From positions 3,080,001-3,144,000 of the forward strand of contig NZ_CP095462.1 in the NCBI RefSeq assembly GCF_023022965.1: a DNA stretch of 64,000 nucleotides, in the 5' to 3' direction. The translations under genes and the position numbers were made by a program. Below are positions 17,344-25,842 of this stretch, piece by piece (the stretch's first letter is position 1; each line of letters begins with the position of its first letter). The notes below the pieces were generated by a model. That model was not told where the DNA came from. It did no database searches and was given only the letters and a program-made list of their open reading frames with translations. Origin of the DNA: Ectobacillus sp. JY-23 (GTDB taxonomy: Bacteria; Bacillota; Bacilli; Bacillales; Bacillaceae_G).

Positions 17344-17717
17344 TTAAACTGGGCTTACGCGTTCGCTGTTCATGATGTCTTCTTCATAGTGTGCTATTAA
17401 AGTTTGAATAGAAGAATCACCTACCAGAAATACATTGACTTCAAAGTTTAACTCAAAGCTTCGCATATCCATGTTTGCTGTGCCGATGAAAAATACGGGT
17501 AAAAAGACAAGCACGTATATCCACACAGCGTATAAGGGGCGCTTCGATTTTCTAACATCAGAGAATAAGCGCTGATTAAAATGAAAGAACTGTAAACACC
17601 AACACAAAGCGTTTTCCAGATGAAAGATGTTTCTGTGAAAAAAATAATGTATGCTGCAAAAAGCATAAAAAGCACAAATATAAACTCTATACGTCGTTTT
17701 AAGAAACGCTCTGGCAC
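17344..17717 (-). pseudogene. Cardiolipin synthase remnant (frameshift plus large internal deletion)
   Basis: The start frame (from 17717) gives an N-terminal two-helix membrane region ending SLMLENRSAPYTLC, as at the front of Bacillus cardiolipin synthases. At about 17521-17526 the homologous sequence continues in another frame as WIYVLVFLPVF. Within a few residues it joins FIGTANMDMRSFELNFEVNV, the conserved sequence that follows the second HKD motif near the end of the enzyme. The central portion with both phospholipase-D motifs, several hundred residues, is gone. It ends YEEDIMNSERVSPV. This is a non-functional scar of a cls gene. Confidence 0.8.
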
Positions 17718-17971
17718 TTTTGTTTCCTTTGTTGCTTATATGTCGGAGATACTATATAGCTTATACCGATAAACTCGAATATTGAGTTTTGGTTATTTCA
17801 GAATAATATTTAAGAGAGAAGTATTACAAGATTCGTACAAAATTTGTACACATTTATGGAAGATTTTTATCGATCTTGTTAGTCCATAGAAGTACGATTT
17901 TTATGTTTTTGTTATAATCAGATATACTATAAAGTACACTTAGATGGTAGATACAGTTAGGAGAGGATTGT

Positions 17972-19054
17972 GTGTCAAAGCAACAGGCTTTGCTTGAGGA
18001 AGCAAGGCAGTTCATATATACATGTTATGATGAATTAGGAAAAAGCCAAGAAACGATTGTACAGCGAATGAAAGGGATAGAAGAGGAAATTCAAGTAACC
18101 GGTACATATACACACACCTATGAAGAACTCGCATATGGTGCACGAATGGCTTGGCGAAACAGCAATCGTTGCATTGGCCGTTTGTTTTGGAATAGTTTGC
18201 ATGTATTCGATGAAAGGCAATTGCAAGCAGAGGAAGATATATTTACGGCATTATTGCGGCATATTAATTTTGCGACCAATGATGGGAAAATTCGACCAAC
18301 AATTACTGTTTTTCGGCAAGGGATGCGGATTTGGAATCATCAATTGATTCGTTATGCAGGATATGAGGAAGAAGGTAGCGTAATAGGCGATCCCGCATCT
18401 CTTGCATTTACGCGCACTTGTGAAGAACTAGGTTGGAAGAGCGAGCGTACAAACTTTGATGTGTTACCGCTTGTGATAGATGCTGGGAATGGGCCGAAAT
18501 GGTTTTCTATTCCAGAAACAAGTGTGATGCGTGTGCCGTTAAGCCACCCGGAATTCGCTTGGTTTTCAGACTTACAGCTACAATGGTATGCGGTGCCTAT
18601 TATTTCAGATATGTCTCTTGAAATAGGCGGTATCATTTATACCGCAGCTCCTTTTAATGGGTGGTATATGGAAACGGAAATCGGTGCAAGAAATCTAGCT
18701 GATGAAGGTCGTTATCATATGCTGCCGCGTGTTGGTAATTTGATGGGGCTTGATACAAGTAAAAGCAGCACACTCTGGAAGGATAAAGCGTTAATTGAAT
18801 TAAATATTGCGGTGCTGCATTCATTTAAAGCAGCAGGTGTAAGCATTGTGGATCATCATACCGCTGCGCAGCAATTTCGGTTATTTGCGGAGCAGGAATG
18901 TGCACATGCGCGTAAGTTAACAGGAGACTGGACATGGTTGATTCCACCTGTTTCACCAGCAACCACGCATATTTTTCATGAAAGCTATGATAATGAAATT
19001 GTAAAGCCGAATTATTTCTATCAACATGCACCGTATCAAACAGGCACGTTTTAA
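17972..19054 (+). CDS. nos: Nitric oxide synthase, oxygenase domain (bacterial NOS)
   Basis: 360 aa. Converts L-arginine to citrulline and NO using heme, a tetrahydropterin-like cofactor and electrons from a host flavodoxin or reductase. The heme thiolate motif is [16 protein letters not shown] with Cys67. The arginine-binding glutamate lies in [12 protein letters not shown] (Glu236 by alignment to TEIG). [16 protein letters not shown] and [10 protein letters not shown] are typical of the C-terminal part. There is no reductase domain, as expected in Firmicutes. The start is GTG 17972 after TTAGGAGAGGA. The 254-base region upstream holds a TATAAT-like box at 17913-17918 but no clear -35. Confidence 0.96.
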   Translation: MSKQQALLEEARQFIYTCYDELGKSQETIVQRMKGIEEEIQVTGTYTHTYEELAYGARMAWRNSNRCIGRLFWNSLHVFDERQLQAEEDIFTALLRHINFATNDGKIRPTITVFRQGMRIWNHQLIRYAGYEEEGSVIGDPASLAFTRTCEELGWKSERTNFDVLPLVIDAGNGPKWFSIPETSVMRVPLSHPEFAWFSDLQLQWYAVPIISDMSLEIGGIIYTAAPFNGWYMETEIGARNLADEGRYHMLPRVGNLMGLDTSKSSTLWKDKALIELNIAVLHSFKAAGVSIVDHHTAAQQFRLFAEQECAHARKLTGDWTWLIPPVSPATTHIFHESYDNEIVKPNYFYQHAPYQTGTF

Positions 19055-19105
19055 GGGAAAATTGCATGTATTGAAAATGTACTTATTTTTTTGTTAATAA
19101 AACGG

Positions 19106-19135
19106 TTGACACAATAAGGAAGACCGCTCTATAAT
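19106..19135 (+). promoter_or_regulatory. Sigma-A type promoter of the aromatic leader
   Basis: TTGACA at 19106-19111 and TATAAT at 19130-19135 with an 18-base spacer, about 35 bases before the first T-box element. Confidence 0.75.
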
Positions 19136-19171
19136 ACAAATTAAAATTACCGTACAAATTCATAATAAAGC

Positions 19172-19411
19172 CATGAAGGGTTTTAAGTAGGAGTTATCTC
19201 CCTGTTGCAGAGAGCTGATGGTTGGTGAAAATCAGCACATAGATAATTGTGAAATACAATCCCCGAGCATCTCTTTCGTAGTGAAGTATATGTCATGAAG
19301 GGAGAGACGGTCATTTGATCGTTAACATGAAGAGTGGCGGATGTAAGTCCGCAACAAGGGTGGTACCGCGATAACTATCGTCCCTGCTGTTTATTCAGCA
19401 GGGACTTTTTG
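19172..19411 (+). ncRNA. T-box leader 1 (tyrosine specifier)
   Basis: Hallmarks are AGAGAGCTGATGG with the following AAATCAG segment, the specifier region GAAATACAATC with UAC at 19255-19257 (Tyr), and AGGGTGGTACCGCG (19357-19370). The intrinsic terminator GTCCCTGCTG/CAGCAGGGAC plus T run is at 19380-19411. Uncharged tRNA-Tyr would stabilise the antiterminator. It is followed directly by a second T-box, not a gene. Confidence 0.93.
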
Positions 19412-19430
19412 TATATAATTTCATAGTGAG

Positions 19431-19657
19431 CAATGAAGGAATTTCAGTAGTACTTGTCTCCCTGTTACAGAGAGCTGATGGTCGGTGCAAATCAGTACAC
19501 AGGCAAGCATGAAATACGATTCCCGAGCATCTCCTTCCGGTTGAGGAGGAGACGGTCATGAGATCGTTACCAATAAAAGCGGCGAAGTGTGACTTCGCAA
19601 GTAGGGTGGTACCGCGATGATCATCGTCCCTGTCATAAGGCAGGGGCGTTTTTTTAT
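19431..19657 (+). ncRNA. T-box leader 2 (tyrosine specifier), tandem with leader 1
   Basis: A full second T-box: AGAGAGCTGATGG, specifier UAC at 19515-19517 inside GAAATACGATT, AGGGTGGTACCGCG at 19603-19616, and terminator CGTCCCTG/CAGGGGCG plus T run at 19625-19655. Two terminators in series, both answering to the same tRNA, should give tighter and steeper control of the downstream aro gene than one. Confidence 0.93.
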
Positions 19658-19701
19658 ATAAAAGATGACATGTTGCGTTGTTGGCCAGCTTTACTTAACT
19701 T

Positions 19702-19958
19702 GTCGGCTCTGTTTTTCAGCGATCTAGCGCCGCCTCCCAGACACTCCCACCTAAGAACCTCGGTCACAAAAAGGCAGAAAACGCCTTTTCGAGCCGAGAA
19801 CCTTAGGCTCTGTGTCTAAACGGTCGGCTCTGCTTTTCAGCGATCTAGCGCCGCCTCCCAGACACTCCCACCTAAGAACCTCGGTCACAAAAAGGCAGAA
19901 AGCGCCTTTTCGAGCCGAGAACCTTAGGCTCTGTGTCTAAACGGTCGGCTCTGCTTTT
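19702..19958 (+). repeat. 121-bp tandem direct repeat with a long hairpin (2.1 copies)
   Basis: Units begin with GTCGGCTCTG at 19702, 19823 and 19944 (only the first 14 or so bases of the third). The two full units differ at about two positions. Each can fold into a long hairpin (19739-19817 and 19860-19938). AGACAC pairs with GTGTCT, CCTAAG and CTCGG pair with CCGAG and CTTAGG, and AAAGGC/GCCTTT caps it. It lies between the second T-box terminator and the aro gene. It looks like a dispersed palindromic repeat that duplicated recently. Confidence 0.85.
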
Positions 19959-20073
19959 ATATGATGAAAGGGGTGATGGCTTTCTTTTCCGATTGGTTGA
20001 AACAGCCGTCTCATGCGGTTGGTATTGAATTAGAACTGGCGTTTATAATACACATATAACAGGAGGAATGAAC

Positions 20074-21171
20074 ATGAAAACTCATGAATTAGACAGATTG
20101 CGTCAAAAGGTAGATGAAATTAACCTGCAGTTGCTTAAGCTTTTGAACGAACGCGGTAAGATTGTAAAAGAAATTGGAGAGCAAAAAACGCTGCAAGGTG
20201 TAAAACGCTTTGACCCTGTGCGTGAGCGTCAGGTATTGGATATGATTGCAGAAAATAATGAAGGACCGTTTGAGACATCTACTGTCCAGCACATCTTTAA
20301 AACAATCTTCAAAGCAAGCCTTGAGCTGCAGGAAGATGATAATCGTAAAGCATTGCTTGTATCTCGTAAGAAAAAGCCAGAAAACACAATTGTTGATATT
20401 AAAGGCGAAAAACTTGGTGATGGTACACAATCATTTATCATGGGGCCTTGTGCAGTTGAGAGCTACGAGCAAGTACGTGAAGTTGCAAAAGCGATGAAAG
20501 CGCAAGGTCTTCGCTTAATGCGAGGCGGTGCCTTTAAGCCGCGCACATCTCCGTACGATTTCCAGGGTCTTGGTATAGAAGGTCTTGAAATTTTACGCAA
20601 AGTTGCCGATGAGTTTGATATGGCTATCATCAGTGAGATTTTAAATCCAAACGATATTGAAATGTCATTGGATTACGTAGATGTAATTCAAATCGGTGCA
20701 CGCAATATGCAAAACTTCGATTTACTAAAGGCTGCGGGTAAAGTAAATAAGCCAGTATTGTTAAAGCGTGGTTTGGCAGCAACAATTGAAGAATTCATTA
20801 ATGCAGCAGAGTACATCATTGCGCAAGGCAATGATCAAATCATCCTATGTGAGCGCGGTATCCGCACATATGAAAAAGCAACGCGCAATACGCTTGATAT
20901 TTCGGCAGTACCAATTTTAAAACAAGAAACGCACTTGCCGGTCGTTGTGGATGTAACGCATTCAACAGGACGAAGAGATCTATTGCTTCCGACAGCCAAA
21001 GCTGCGTTAGCAATCGGTGCCGACGCTGTTATGGCAGAAGTACATCCAGATCCTGCAGTTGCACTTTCAGATTCTGCACAGCAAATGAATATCCCGCAAT
21101 TTAATGCGTTCATGGAAGAATTGAAAGATTTTCGTTCTAAGTTAGCAGGTTCTGTACAACATAGTGTGTGA
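20074..21171 (+). CDS. aroA: Bifunctional chorismate mutase / DAHP synthase
   Basis: 365 aa. The N-terminal 90 residues form an AroQ-type chorismate mutase domain ([20 protein letters not shown], then [11 protein letters not shown]). The rest is a KDO8P-like DAHP synthase ([67 protein letters not shown]). It performs the first step of the shikimate pathway. In Bacillus the mutase domain gives feedback sensitivity to chorismate and prephenate. The gene is named aroA or aroA(G) in B. subtilis. The start is ATG 20074, seven bases after AGGAGG; the ATG at 20068 is too close. Two Tyr T-boxes govern it. Confidence 0.93.
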   Translation: MKTHELDRLRQKVDEINLQLLKLLNERGKIVKEIGEQKTLQGVKRFDPVRERQVLDMIAENNEGPFETSTVQHIFKTIFKASLELQEDDNRKALLVSRKKKPENTIVDIKGEKLGDGTQSFIMGPCAVESYEQVREVAKAMKAQGLRLMRGGAFKPRTSPYDFQGLGIEGLEILRKVADEFDMAIISEILNPNDIEMSLDYVDVIQIGARNMQNFDLLKAAGKVNKPVLLKRGLAATIEEFINAAEYIIAQGNDQIILCERGIRTYEKATRNTLDISAVPILKQETHLPVVVDVTHSTGRRDLLLPTAKAALAIGADAVMAEVHPDPAVALSDSAQQMNIPQFNAFMEELKDFRSKLAGSVQHSV

Positions 21172-21175
21172 TGAC

Positions 21176-21397
21176 GGGAATTTCAGTAATAGCCGCTTCC
21201 CTATCTCAGAGAGCTGATGGCAGGTGTGAATCAGTATATAAGCGGATATGAAGTACACTCCCTGAGCTTCTTTTTCTAGTAAGGAAAAGACGGTCTGTCA
21301 GATCGTTAACAACAAGAGAGGCAGCTATTTGGCTGCAATCAGGGTGGTACCGCGGTCATCATCGTCCCTGCCGATACAGTCGGCAGGGATTTTTTTA
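21176..21397 (+). ncRNA. T-box leader 3 (tyrosine specifier) before tyrA
   Basis: Third T-box of the cluster: AGAGAGCTGATGG, specifier UAC at 21254-21256 inside GAAGTACACTC, AGGGTGGTACCGCG at 21341-21354, and terminator GTCCCTGCCGA/TCGGCAGGGAT plus T run at 21364-21397. It begins within five bases of the aro stop codon, so read-through from the upstream unit meets a further checkpoint. Confidence 0.93.
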
Positions 21398-21418
21398 GGA
21401 CAAAAAGGGAGTGAAGAT

Positions 21419-22507
21419 ATGCAAAAGAGAGTGCTGGTCATCGGAATGGGCTTAATTGGTGGATCGATTGCATTGGCCATTAAAAAGATACATGATGTAA
21501 AAGTCATAGGTTTTGATATTCGTGATTTACAGCCTGCGATTGAGCTCGGTGTCATTGATGAAATAGCTGGAGACGTGGGGCAAGCGGCAGAGGACGCACA
21601 TTTAATTGTCTTGGCGTTACCAGTGGAAGAAACTGCTTCTATGCTAGCACAGCTCGCTCATGCCAAGATGAGGCAGGATGTTATTATTACGGACGTAGGC
21701 AGCACAAAAGAACACATTATGATTGCGGCGGATACATTGCTTCCTCGTGAAGTAACATTTATTGGTGGTCATCCGATGGCCGGCTCTCATAAAAACGGGG
21801 TAGAAAGCGCAAAGGCACATTTGTTTGAAAATGCATTTTACATTTTAACACCGAGGCAGGGAACAGCTACTGAAAAAGTAGAAGAGCTAAAGCTTTGGCT
21901 TGCAGGCACACATGCACATTTTTTATTAATGCAACAAAAGGAACATGATTATGTGACTGGTATTGTGAGTCATTTTCCGCATTTAATCGCTGCAGGTTTA
22001 GTAAAACAAGTGAAGAGACATGCAGCACATACACCGCTTGTAAATATGCTTGCAGCTGGTGGATTTCGTGATATTACACGAATTGCCTCTAGCAGTCCAA
22101 AAATGTGGAATGACATTGTGAAGCAAAATCAGGGACACTTAAGTCAGCTGCTGGAAGAATGGATAGAAGATATGCAAGATTTAAAACAGCTAGTGGATAA
22201 CGGAGAAGAACTTCAAAGTTACTTTTCTGATGCAAAAATGTACCGCGATGCTTTGCCACTTCGTACCAAAGGAGCTATTCCATCTTATTTTGATTTATAT
22301 GTAGATGTACTGGATAAAGCAGGCGAACTGGCAAAAGTAACAGCCGTACTTGCTGAGAACGGGATTAGCATTACCAATTTGCAAATATTAGAAGCTCGTG
22401 AAGGGCTTTTAGGTGTACTGCGCATCAGCTTTCGAACCGAAAAGGATCGCATGCAAGCTAGTGGATGTCTAGAAAGTGTAGGGTATGAAACGTATGAAGC
22501 GCTGTAA
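21419..22507 (+). CDS. tyrA: Prephenate dehydrogenase with ACT domain
   Basis: 362 aa. Oxidatively decarboxylates prephenate to 4-hydroxyphenylpyruvate with NAD in tyrosine synthesis. The Rossmann motif is VLVIGMGLIGGSIALAIK at the start. Then come DVGSTKEHIM and FIGGHPMAGSHKNGVESAKA, the latter holding the catalytic-histidine region. The C-terminal 75 residues form an ACT domain (YVDVLDKAGELAKVTAVLAE, NGISITNLQILEAREG), probably for tyrosine feedback. The start is ATG 21419 after GGGAGTGAAGAT. The frame remains open upstream into the T-box terminator but is non-coding there. Confidence 0.93.
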   Translation: MQKRVLVIGMGLIGGSIALAIKKIHDVKVIGFDIRDLQPAIELGVIDEIAGDVGQAAEDAHLIVLALPVEETASMLAQLAHAKMRQDVIITDVGSTKEHIMIAADTLLPREVTFIGGHPMAGSHKNGVESAKAHLFENAFYILTPRQGTATEKVEELKLWLAGTHAHFLLMQQKEHDYVTGIVSHFPHLIAAGLVKQVKRHAAHTPLVNMLAAGGFRDITRIASSSPKMWNDIVKQNQGHLSQLLEEWIEDMQDLKQLVDNGEELQSYFSDAKMYRDALPLRTKGAIPSYFDLYVDVLDKAGELAKVTAVLAENGISITNLQILEAREGLLGVLRISFRTEKDRMQASGCLESVGYETYEAL

Positions 22508-22516
22508 ACAGCACAT

Positions 22517-22551
22517 AAAAAAGGCATCAGATTTTCTCTGACGTCTTTTTT
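22517..22551 (+). terminator. Terminator after tyrA
   Basis: AAAAAGGCATCAGA pairs with TCTGACGTCTTTTTT, with two wobble positions, and ends in T6. Confidence 0.8.
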
Positions 22552-22636
22552 GCTGTATAAAAGGTAATTTTTCTGGAAGTGATATCATGTATGTTGATAC
22601 AGTAGAAAAAATGAATTACAAAGGAGAGGATGTACA

Positions 22637-23404
22637 GTGTTAGAGATATTTGCAGTGCAAATCAACACATTAGAAAATAGAAAAAGAACTGTACGAGTAT
22701 ATTTACCAAAAGATTATGAACAAACGGATACACAATATCCAGTTTTATATATGCAGGATGGTCAAAATGTGTTCGACGATAAAGAAGCAAGCTTTGGAGT
22801 GAGCTGGGGGTTAGGTGAGTTTTTAGACAAATATAATGTGCCGCTGATTGTAGTTGGTATTGATTGTAATCATGAATGGTATAATCGCTTTAATGAATAC
22901 GGTCCTTGGGAAAGTAGAGAAATGGGACAAATTCTTCTTGATGAAGATATCAGTTTAGGGGGAGAAGGAAAAGCATATGTTGAGTTTCTTGTTCATGAAC
23001 TAAAGCCCATGATTGATGCGCGCTATCGTACGCTAGTGAATGACACGGCGATTGCAGGAAGTTCTATGGGAGGATTGATTTCTACATATGCTGCTTGTGT
23101 GTATCCGCACATATTCAAAAGAGTTGCATCTCTTTCTTCAGCATACTGGTTTAATCAGGATGAATTAGAAGCGCTTATTCAAACAAGCGACTTATCTCCA
23201 ATTCAAAGATTCTATTTGGATGTAGGAACAAATGAAGTGACAGCCAAGATTACACCGCAAATATATGTAGATTCCAGCAAGCGTGTTCATCAATTGCTGC
23301 GAAGTAAAATAGATTGTTCGTTTGAGATTATTGAAGGAGCTGCTCATAACGAAGCGGCTTGGCGTACACGTATTATGGATATTTTGGAGTATCTGTACAT
23401 ATAA
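22637..23404 (+). CDS. Putative alpha/beta-hydrolase esterase (esterase D-like family)
   Basis: 255 aa of the Esterase/enterochelin-esterase-like family. It shows VRVYLPKDYEQTDTQYPVLY, MQDGQNVFDD, the nucleophile elbow AGSSMGG with Ser143, and a late histidine in EGAAHNEAAWRTR. No signal peptide is present, so it is cytoplasmic. The substrate is unknown. Relatives hydrolyse siderophore esters or carbohydrate esters, but petrobactin has no ester bonds. The start is GTG 22637 after AAAGGAGAGGAT. It is monocistronic. Confidence 0.8.
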   Translation: MLEIFAVQINTLENRKRTVRVYLPKDYEQTDTQYPVLYMQDGQNVFDDKEASFGVSWGLGEFLDKYNVPLIVVGIDCNHEWYNRFNEYGPWESREMGQILLDEDISLGGEGKAYVEFLVHELKPMIDARYRTLVNDTAIAGSSMGGLISTYAACVYPHIFKRVASLSSAYWFNQDELEALIQTSDLSPIQRFYLDVGTNEVTAKITPQIYVDSSKRVHQLLRSKIDCSFEIIEGAAHNEAAWRTRIMDILEYLYI

Positions 23405-23438
23405 AAAACAATTCTTGTGTTTTGGAAGAAATAAAGCA

Positions 23439-23498
23439 AAAGAACCGCTTGTCAGGTGCATGGTTTTACGCAGTACTTTGACAAACGGTTCTTTCTTC
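23439..23498. terminator. Bidirectional terminator between convergent genes
   Basis: AAAGAACCGCTTGTCA (23439-23454) pairs with TGACAAACGGTTCTTT (23479-23494), one wobble, with T-rich flank on the plus side. Confidence 0.75.
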
Positions 23499-23512
23499 TA
23501 CTTGTACATATT

Positions 23513-24310
23513 TTATTTCTCGGAAACATGCTCTATTTCTTGCAATCTCTCTAGAATTCTACGCTTTTTATACAACATGTGACCTGCCTCTGATATGTCT
23601 TCAATTGTTTTTCGATTGAGATAAGCGCCAAACAGCATACCAGCTATCGGTACAATTTGAAATAATTTCTTCCAACCGTAGTTATCTCGATAAACAGTAA
23701 TTACCTCACGCCAAGATGCAATTTGCGATACACTATCTTGAGTGTCAGCGCGAGACGCAAAGTTTTGTAGCTCGTTCAAAATGGTTTGTTTCCCAACAAT
23801 GTCTGAAGAAGCAAACTGCAGACATTTGACGATAAACAGTCTCTCTTGCTCATCTTCCGGATTATAGCCGTAACAAATAGCTACTTCCTGTAGCACGTTA
23901 AGTGACATACTCAATAGGGCAGGAATATCAATTGCTAATGTGAAAATACCACCAAGTCCGGTTGTAGCACCTTGTGCGGTAGCAATATTTTTTCGGTTTT
24001 TCATAATGTTTGTCGCAATACCATCCATCTCTCTTAACGGGAGATGCTGAATATCTACTAGGGTCATTACATTGCCAAATTTACGAATGGTAGCGTCGGT
24101 ATTAATTAAGTATTTACTGCCTGTATGAATATAGCTGATTAGCTCCTCGATAACAAGGTTAATTTTGTTGTGAACGAATGCAGGTGTTAGTTTATCTAAA
24201 ACAGTAAAGGGAATTTTGCCCCATTTTTCAAAAAACCAAAGGTCTTCTTGTTCCATTTCCCATTTGTTCACCTCGCTTAATGCCTCCAGTAATTGTTGTT
24301 TTGTCTCCAT
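23513..24310 (-). CDS. EcsC family protein
   Basis: 265 aa. Matches the EcsC family (named for the third gene of the B. subtilis ecs locus, function unclear): WEMEQEDLWFFEKWGKIPFT, then ATAQGATTGLGGIFTLAIDI, ALLSMSLNVLQEVAICYGY and LFQIVPIAGMLFGAYLNRKT. Two hydrophobic segments suggest membrane association. AAAAGGAGC precedes the ATG. A 118-bp MITE is inserted only 28 bases upstream of the start codon, leaving the ribosome binding site but separating the gene from its original promoter or leader. Confidence 0.85.
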   Translation of the reverse strand: METKQQLLEALSEVNKWEMEQEDLWFFEKWGKIPFTVLDKLTPAFVHNKINLVIEELISYIHTGSKYLINTDATIRKFGNVMTLVDIQHLPLREMDGIATNIMKNRKNIATAQGATTGLGGIFTLAIDIPALLSMSLNVLQEVAICYGYNPEDEQERLFIVKCLQFASSDIVGKQTILNELQNFASRADTQDSVSQIASWREVITVYRDNYGWKKLFQIVPIAGMLFGAYLNRKTIEDISEAGHMLYKKRRILERLQEIEHVSEK

Positions 24311-24338
24311 TTGGTTTAGCTCCTTTTTATAAATGTAA

Positions 24339-24456
24339 GGTTTTGTTAAAGTTCGTTGTTGATTTCCGTTACGGGGGCTCGCTTTTCCCGCAGGAGTCTC
24401 CCCCCTTTACTCGCATCAATAAGTGCCAATTATCAACATTAGGCTTTAACACAGCC
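24339..24456. mobile_element. MITE copy 1 (118 bp) with 8-bp target duplication
   Basis: Terminal inverted repeats are GGTTTTGTTAAAGT at the left and CTTTAACACAGCC at the right. The flanks AAATGTAA (24331-24338) and AAATGTAA (24457-24464) are an exact 8-bp target duplication. The interior shares TTGTTGATTTCCGTTACGGG with copy 2 but lacks about 37 bases of its centre. It is non-coding, so it must have been moved by a transposase encoded elsewhere. The rest of the gap to 24741 shows a GGTTGT/ACAACC inverted repeat at 24612-24630, a possible operator for the phosphonate operon. Confidence 0.85.
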
Positions 24457-24741
24457 AAATGTAAAATAGTGGGGGCATTACATTCATTATACCTAATTTT
24501 ATTTTCAAGATGAGGGAGTTATATAAAAGTAAGCTGATTTTTGTGGGAGTTTACGTTGTTTATAAAGGAATTGTAAATAAATCAACGTTTTCTAATTTTA
24601 TAATGTGTTGTGGTTGTAACAAAAACAACCAAACCCACTGAAAAACACATAAAACAAACTATTAACCTTTGATTCATATAGGTTTTACACCTGTTCTTTA
24701 TAGTGAAGGTATGAGAATAAATGAAAAAAGGAGAGAGAAAT

Positions 24742-25821
24742 ATGAAAGTAAAAAAGAAACTTGTCACAGGATTTACTGCAGCAATGGTGTTTTCTATGTT
24801 AGTAGGATGCGGGACTAAGCAAGAACAAGCGGCTTCGAATGTTGAAGGTGGAAAACTCAGCGGGAATTTGACTGTATATACAGCAATCGAGGAAGAGTTG
24901 ATTCCAAAGTACCTGGATTCTTTTAAAAAGCAGTATCCGGATGTGAAATTGAATATTGTACGTGATTCCACGGGTGTGATTACAGCCAAGCTATTAGCGG
25001 AAGGAAAGAATACACCTGCGGATGTTGTATGGGGGACCGCAGCATCTAGTCTATTAGCTTTAGAAGACAAAGATATGTTGCAGGGGTATTCTCCTAAAGG
25101 TGTAGAGAGAGTGGAAGCACCATTCAAGGATGATGATCAACCGGAAAAATGGGTAGGAAACACAGCGTTCATGACAGGAATTGCAGTAAACATAGCAGAG
25201 TTGAAAAAGAAACAACTGCCGATGCCAAATTCTTATGAAGACTTGATAAAGCCAGAGTATAAAGGGACTCTTGTTATGCCGCACCCTGCTTCTTCAGGTA
25301 CAGGCTTCTTAACCGTAGCGGCTTGGCTGCAAATGATGGGAGAAGAAAAAGGTTGGGATTATATGAAAAAGCTTCATGAGAATATGGGTACATATACACA
25401 CTCCGGCTCTAAGCCTGCCAAACTTGCATCGGCTGGTGAATATTCCGTTGGCGTTTCTATGGTATACAGTGGCGTAAAGGAAAAACAAAAGGGTGCTCCT
25501 GTTGAAGTTGTTCTTCCAAAAGAAGGCTTAGGTTGGGATGTAGAGGCAAATGCACTTATTAAAAAGAAAGAACAAAAGAACCGTAAGCTTGCGGAGGCGT
25601 TCTTAGATTGGGCTATTTCCGATGAAGTTATGAAGCAGTATTTTAATGCGAATGGCTTTGCCACCATTAAAAATGATTTTAAAGAACCCCAAGGATTTCC
25701 GGCAGATGTAACAAATAAATTATACGAGAAAAATGATTTGAAGTGGGCTGCTGAGAACCGAGATGAAATCTTAGCCAAGTGGGAAAAAGAGTTCGGACAA
25801 AAAGCTGAGCCTAAGCAATAA
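24742..25821 (+). CDS. 2-aminoethylphosphonate ABC transporter, substrate-binding lipoprotein
   Basis: 359 aa of the iron/AEP-type binding-protein family. The lipoprotein signal is KKKLVTGFTAAMVFSMLVGC. The mature part shows LTVYTAIEEELIPKYLDSFK, TGVITAKLLAEGKNTPADVV and GTLVMPHPASSGTGFLTVAA, as in PhnS and FbpA-type proteins. The phosphonate assignment comes from the following phnX and phnW genes in the same operon. The start is ATG 24742 after AAAGGAGAGAG; the ATG at 24721 lies before that site. Confidence 0.88.
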   Translation: MKVKKKLVTGFTAAMVFSMLVGCGTKQEQAASNVEGGKLSGNLTVYTAIEEELIPKYLDSFKKQYPDVKLNIVRDSTGVITAKLLAEGKNTPADVVWGTAASSLLALEDKDMLQGYSPKGVERVEAPFKDDDQPEKWVGNTAFMTGIAVNIAELKKKQLPMPNSYEDLIKPEYKGTLVMPHPASSGTGFLTVAAWLQMMGEEKGWDYMKKLHENMGTYTHSGSKPAKLASAGEYSVGVSMVYSGVKEKQKGAPVEVVLPKEGLGWDVEANALIKKKEQKNRKLAEAFLDWAISDEVMKQYFNANGFATIKNDFKEPQGFPADVTNKLYEKNDLKWAAENRDEILAKWEKEFGQKAEPKQ

Positions 25822-25842
25822 AGATAGAGAGGAAGAACAACG

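Noticed and set aside
19589-19819. Frame running through the second T-box terminator and the 121-bp repeat
   Set aside because: Crosses a strong terminator and repeat DNA, no ribosome site, not protein-like.
24582-25127. 181-aa minus-strand frame over the phosphonate-binding protein gene
   Set aside because: Shadow of a well-supported plus-strand lipoprotein gene.
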